This document shows positions 62,900-64,000 of a stretch of DNA of 64,000 bases, piece after piece. The stretch is from Rhizobium leucaenae USDA 9039. Lineage in GTDB: Bacteria; Pseudomonadota; Alphaproteobacteria; Rhizobiales; Rhizobiaceae. The translations under genes and the position numbers were made by a program. Numbering within the stretch: the first letter of the stretch is position 1; each line of letters starts with the position of its first letter. The notes below the pieces were generated by a model. It ran no database searches. It was not told the origin of the DNA and saw only the letters and a list, made by a program, of their open reading frames with translations. The stretch covers positions 248,001 through 312,000 of the forward strand of contig NZ_AUFB01000001.1 of the NCBI RefSeq assembly GCF_000426285.1. Direction: 5' to 3'.

Positions 62900-62918
62900 T
62901 ACTGCAAATTCTGCAGTA
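62900..62918. promoter_or_regulatory. Operator-like palindrome upstream of the DegP gene
   Basis: TACTGCA-aattc-TGCAGTA is a perfect 7-bp inverted repeat with a 5-bp centre, about 114 bp upstream of the protease start in an otherwise AT-rich, gene-free gap (62765-63031). The gap shows several AATATTAA-type stretches that could serve as promoters. The binding regulator is not identifiable. Confidence 0.45.
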
Positions 62919-63031
62919 ACTTCGAATAATCGCAGTCCTGAGAAAGAATAGAACGGCACTCCGTTCGACGCCTGGTTCCCGACATGGACCCAAGACGCCA
63001 TATCGCAACGATCTCGTAAGGGACATTTGCC

Positions 63032-64000
63032 ATGTCAACTCTACTTCGCAAGCATCGCGCCGCAGCCATCGTCGGAGCGGCCATCATCGTCGGCGCAGGC
63101 GCCCTGCCCTTCGCCTTCAGTACTCCCGCTGCCGTGGCCGCCGCCGAACCTAGCGGCATCATTGCACCCGCCGGCTCCTTTGCGCCGATCGTCGATGCCG
63201 ACAAGCCGGCGGTCGTCACCATCACCACCACAATGAAAGCCACCGATACCGGCGCGGATGTCGGCGACTCGCCGATGGATGAGCAATTCCGTCAATTCTT
63301 CGAGAACCAGGGCATACCGTTCCCGCATCAACAGACGCCACAGCATCGTCCGTCCCAGCGCGCTATGGCGCTCGGTTCCGGCTTCATCGTCAGCCCGGAC
63401 GGCATTATCGTCACCAACAATCACGTCATTCAAAATGCCACCGACATTAAGGTAACGCTTGACGACGGTACCGAATTGCCGGCCAAGCTTCTCGGCGCCG
63501 ACGCCAAGTCCGATCTCGCGGTGCTCAAGGTCAAGGCGCCGAAGCCGCTCGCCACCATCGCTTGGGGCGATTCCGACAAGCTGAAGCTCGGCGATCAGAT
63601 CCTGGCGATCGGCAATCCCTTCGGCATCGGTACGACCGTTACCGCCGGTATCGTTTCGGCTCGCGGCCGCGACCTGCACAGCGGCCCCTATGACGATTTC
63701 ATCCAGATCGACGCTCCGATCAATCACGGCAACTCCGGCGGCCCGCTGGTCGACCGTGAGGGCAATGTCGTCGGCATCAACACCGCCATCTATTCGCCGA
63801 ATGGCGGCAGCGTCGGCGTCGGTTTCGCCATTCCGTCGGACGAAGCCAAGGCGATCGTCGCCAAGCTTGAAAAGAACGGCTCGATCGATCACGGCTATCT
63901 CGGCGTCGCCATTCAGCCGGTGACCGCCGATGTCGCCGATGCCGTTGGCCTCTCGCAGCCGCAGGGTGCCTTGATCGCCAGTGTCAATGACGGAACGCCG
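63032..64000 (+). CDS. degP: DegP/HtrA-family periplasmic serine protease (3' end off window)
   Basis: This periplasmic quality-control protease and chaperone degrades misfolded envelope proteins. 323 residues are visible. A basic start and hydrophobic segment (RKHRAAAIVGAAIIVGAGAL) form a signal peptide with cleavage near AAVAAA. The trypsin-like domain has catalytic His131 (IIVTNNHVIQNATD), Asp161 (DAKSDLAVLKVK) and Ser235 (INHGNSGGPLVDREG). The first PDZ domain begins at about residue 290 (HGYLGVAIQPVTADVADAVG). A second PDZ, usual in DegP, would lie beyond the window edge. Start ATG 63032 follows TAAGGGAC. The His in INHGNSGG replaces the more common Pro. Confidence 0.93.
   Translation, partial: MSTLLRKHRAAAIVGAAIIVGAGALPFAFSTPAAVAAAEPSGIIAPAGSFAPIVDADKPAVVTITTTMKATDTGADVGDSPMDEQFRQFFENQGIPFPHQQTPQHRPSQRAMALGSGFIVSPDGIIVTNNHVIQNATDIKVTLDDGTELPAKLLGADAKSDLAVLKVKAPKPLATIAWGDSDKLKLGDQILAIGNPFGIGTTVTAGIVSARGRDLHSGPYDDFIQIDAPINHGNSGGPLVDREGNVVGINTAIYSPNGGSVGVGFAIPSDEAKAIVAKLEKNGSIDHGYLGVAIQPVTADVADAVGLSQPQGALIASVNDGTP

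Overview
The window looks like part of a Rhizobium-type (Rhizobiaceae, Alphaproteobacteria) replicon devoted mainly to carbohydrate and amino-acid catabolism. The reasons are GC-rich codon use; a complete rhizobial-style L-rhamnose locus (rhaI and rhaD on one strand, rhaRSTPQUK on the other, with the isomerase and the aldolase-dehydrogenase fusion typical of rhizobia); the GC-rich and GCAATTCC/GGAATTGC intergenic palindromes common in these genomes; and the density of ABC importers, Gfo/Idh/MocA dehydrogenases and TIM-barrel sugar isomerases. I saw no rRNA, tRNA, CRISPR array, insertion sequence, integrase or phage gene. Whether this is chromosome or megaplasmid cannot be told from the sequence.

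Layout. 1-4.3 kb: two DHA2-type drug exporters (the first cut by the window edge) around a GntR/FadR regulator. 4.3-8.9 kb: a ROK regulator directly followed by an MlrC-like M81 metallopeptidase, then a glutathione peroxidase and a winged-helix methyltransferase. 8.9-18.1 kb: a sugar catabolic unit of TIM-barrel isomerase, Gfo dehydrogenase and CUT1 ABC importer, with a LacI regulator upstream, two TAACGTTA operators, and a second Gfo gene divergent. 18.2-23.2 kb: a 49-residue secreted or anchored peptide, an HpaI-type aldolase, the C-terminal scrap of an aldehyde dehydrogenase, and an EmrAB-type efflux pair with divergent TetR. 23.2-25.2 kb: gamma-glutamyltransferase and an orphan Phd-type antitoxin. 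25.2-36.2 kb: the rhamnose locus. 36.5-42.7 kb: an orphan branched-chain amino-acid-type binding protein, then a Gfo-DUF993-TIM barrel operon whose promoter shares an operator with an upstream TetR gene, then a VOC protein. 43-45.2 kb: flavoprotein and NAD-dependent epimerase. 45.3-51.2 kb: a GntR regulator divergent from a TrpXYZ-like ABC importer followed by kynureninase and a kynurenine formamidase-like hydrolase, with no tryptophan dioxygenase. 51.2-59.8 kb: VOC protein, mannonate dehydratase, GntR, beta-mannosidase and a 1086-residue GH94-like putative glycoside phosphorylase. 59.8-64 kb: MFS exporter with divergent LysR, a DUF2161 PD-(D/E)XK protein, and a DegP/HtrA protease cut by the right edge.

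How the parts work together. Most modules pair a dedicated regulator with an importer and two or three enzymes, and several operator sites can be read directly: LacI at 15521 and 15611, TetR at 41020 and 41954, GntR at 53076 and 53137, and the rha intergenic inverted repeat. Each of the three ABC operons that have the binding-protein gene upstream of other transporter genes carries a perfect GC-rich hairpin just after the binding-protein gene, which probably sets binding-protein mRNA excess. The least described modules are the kynurenine import and degradation operon, the TetR-controlled Gfo/DUF993/TIM-barrel operon, and the GH2/GH94-like/UxuA cluster.
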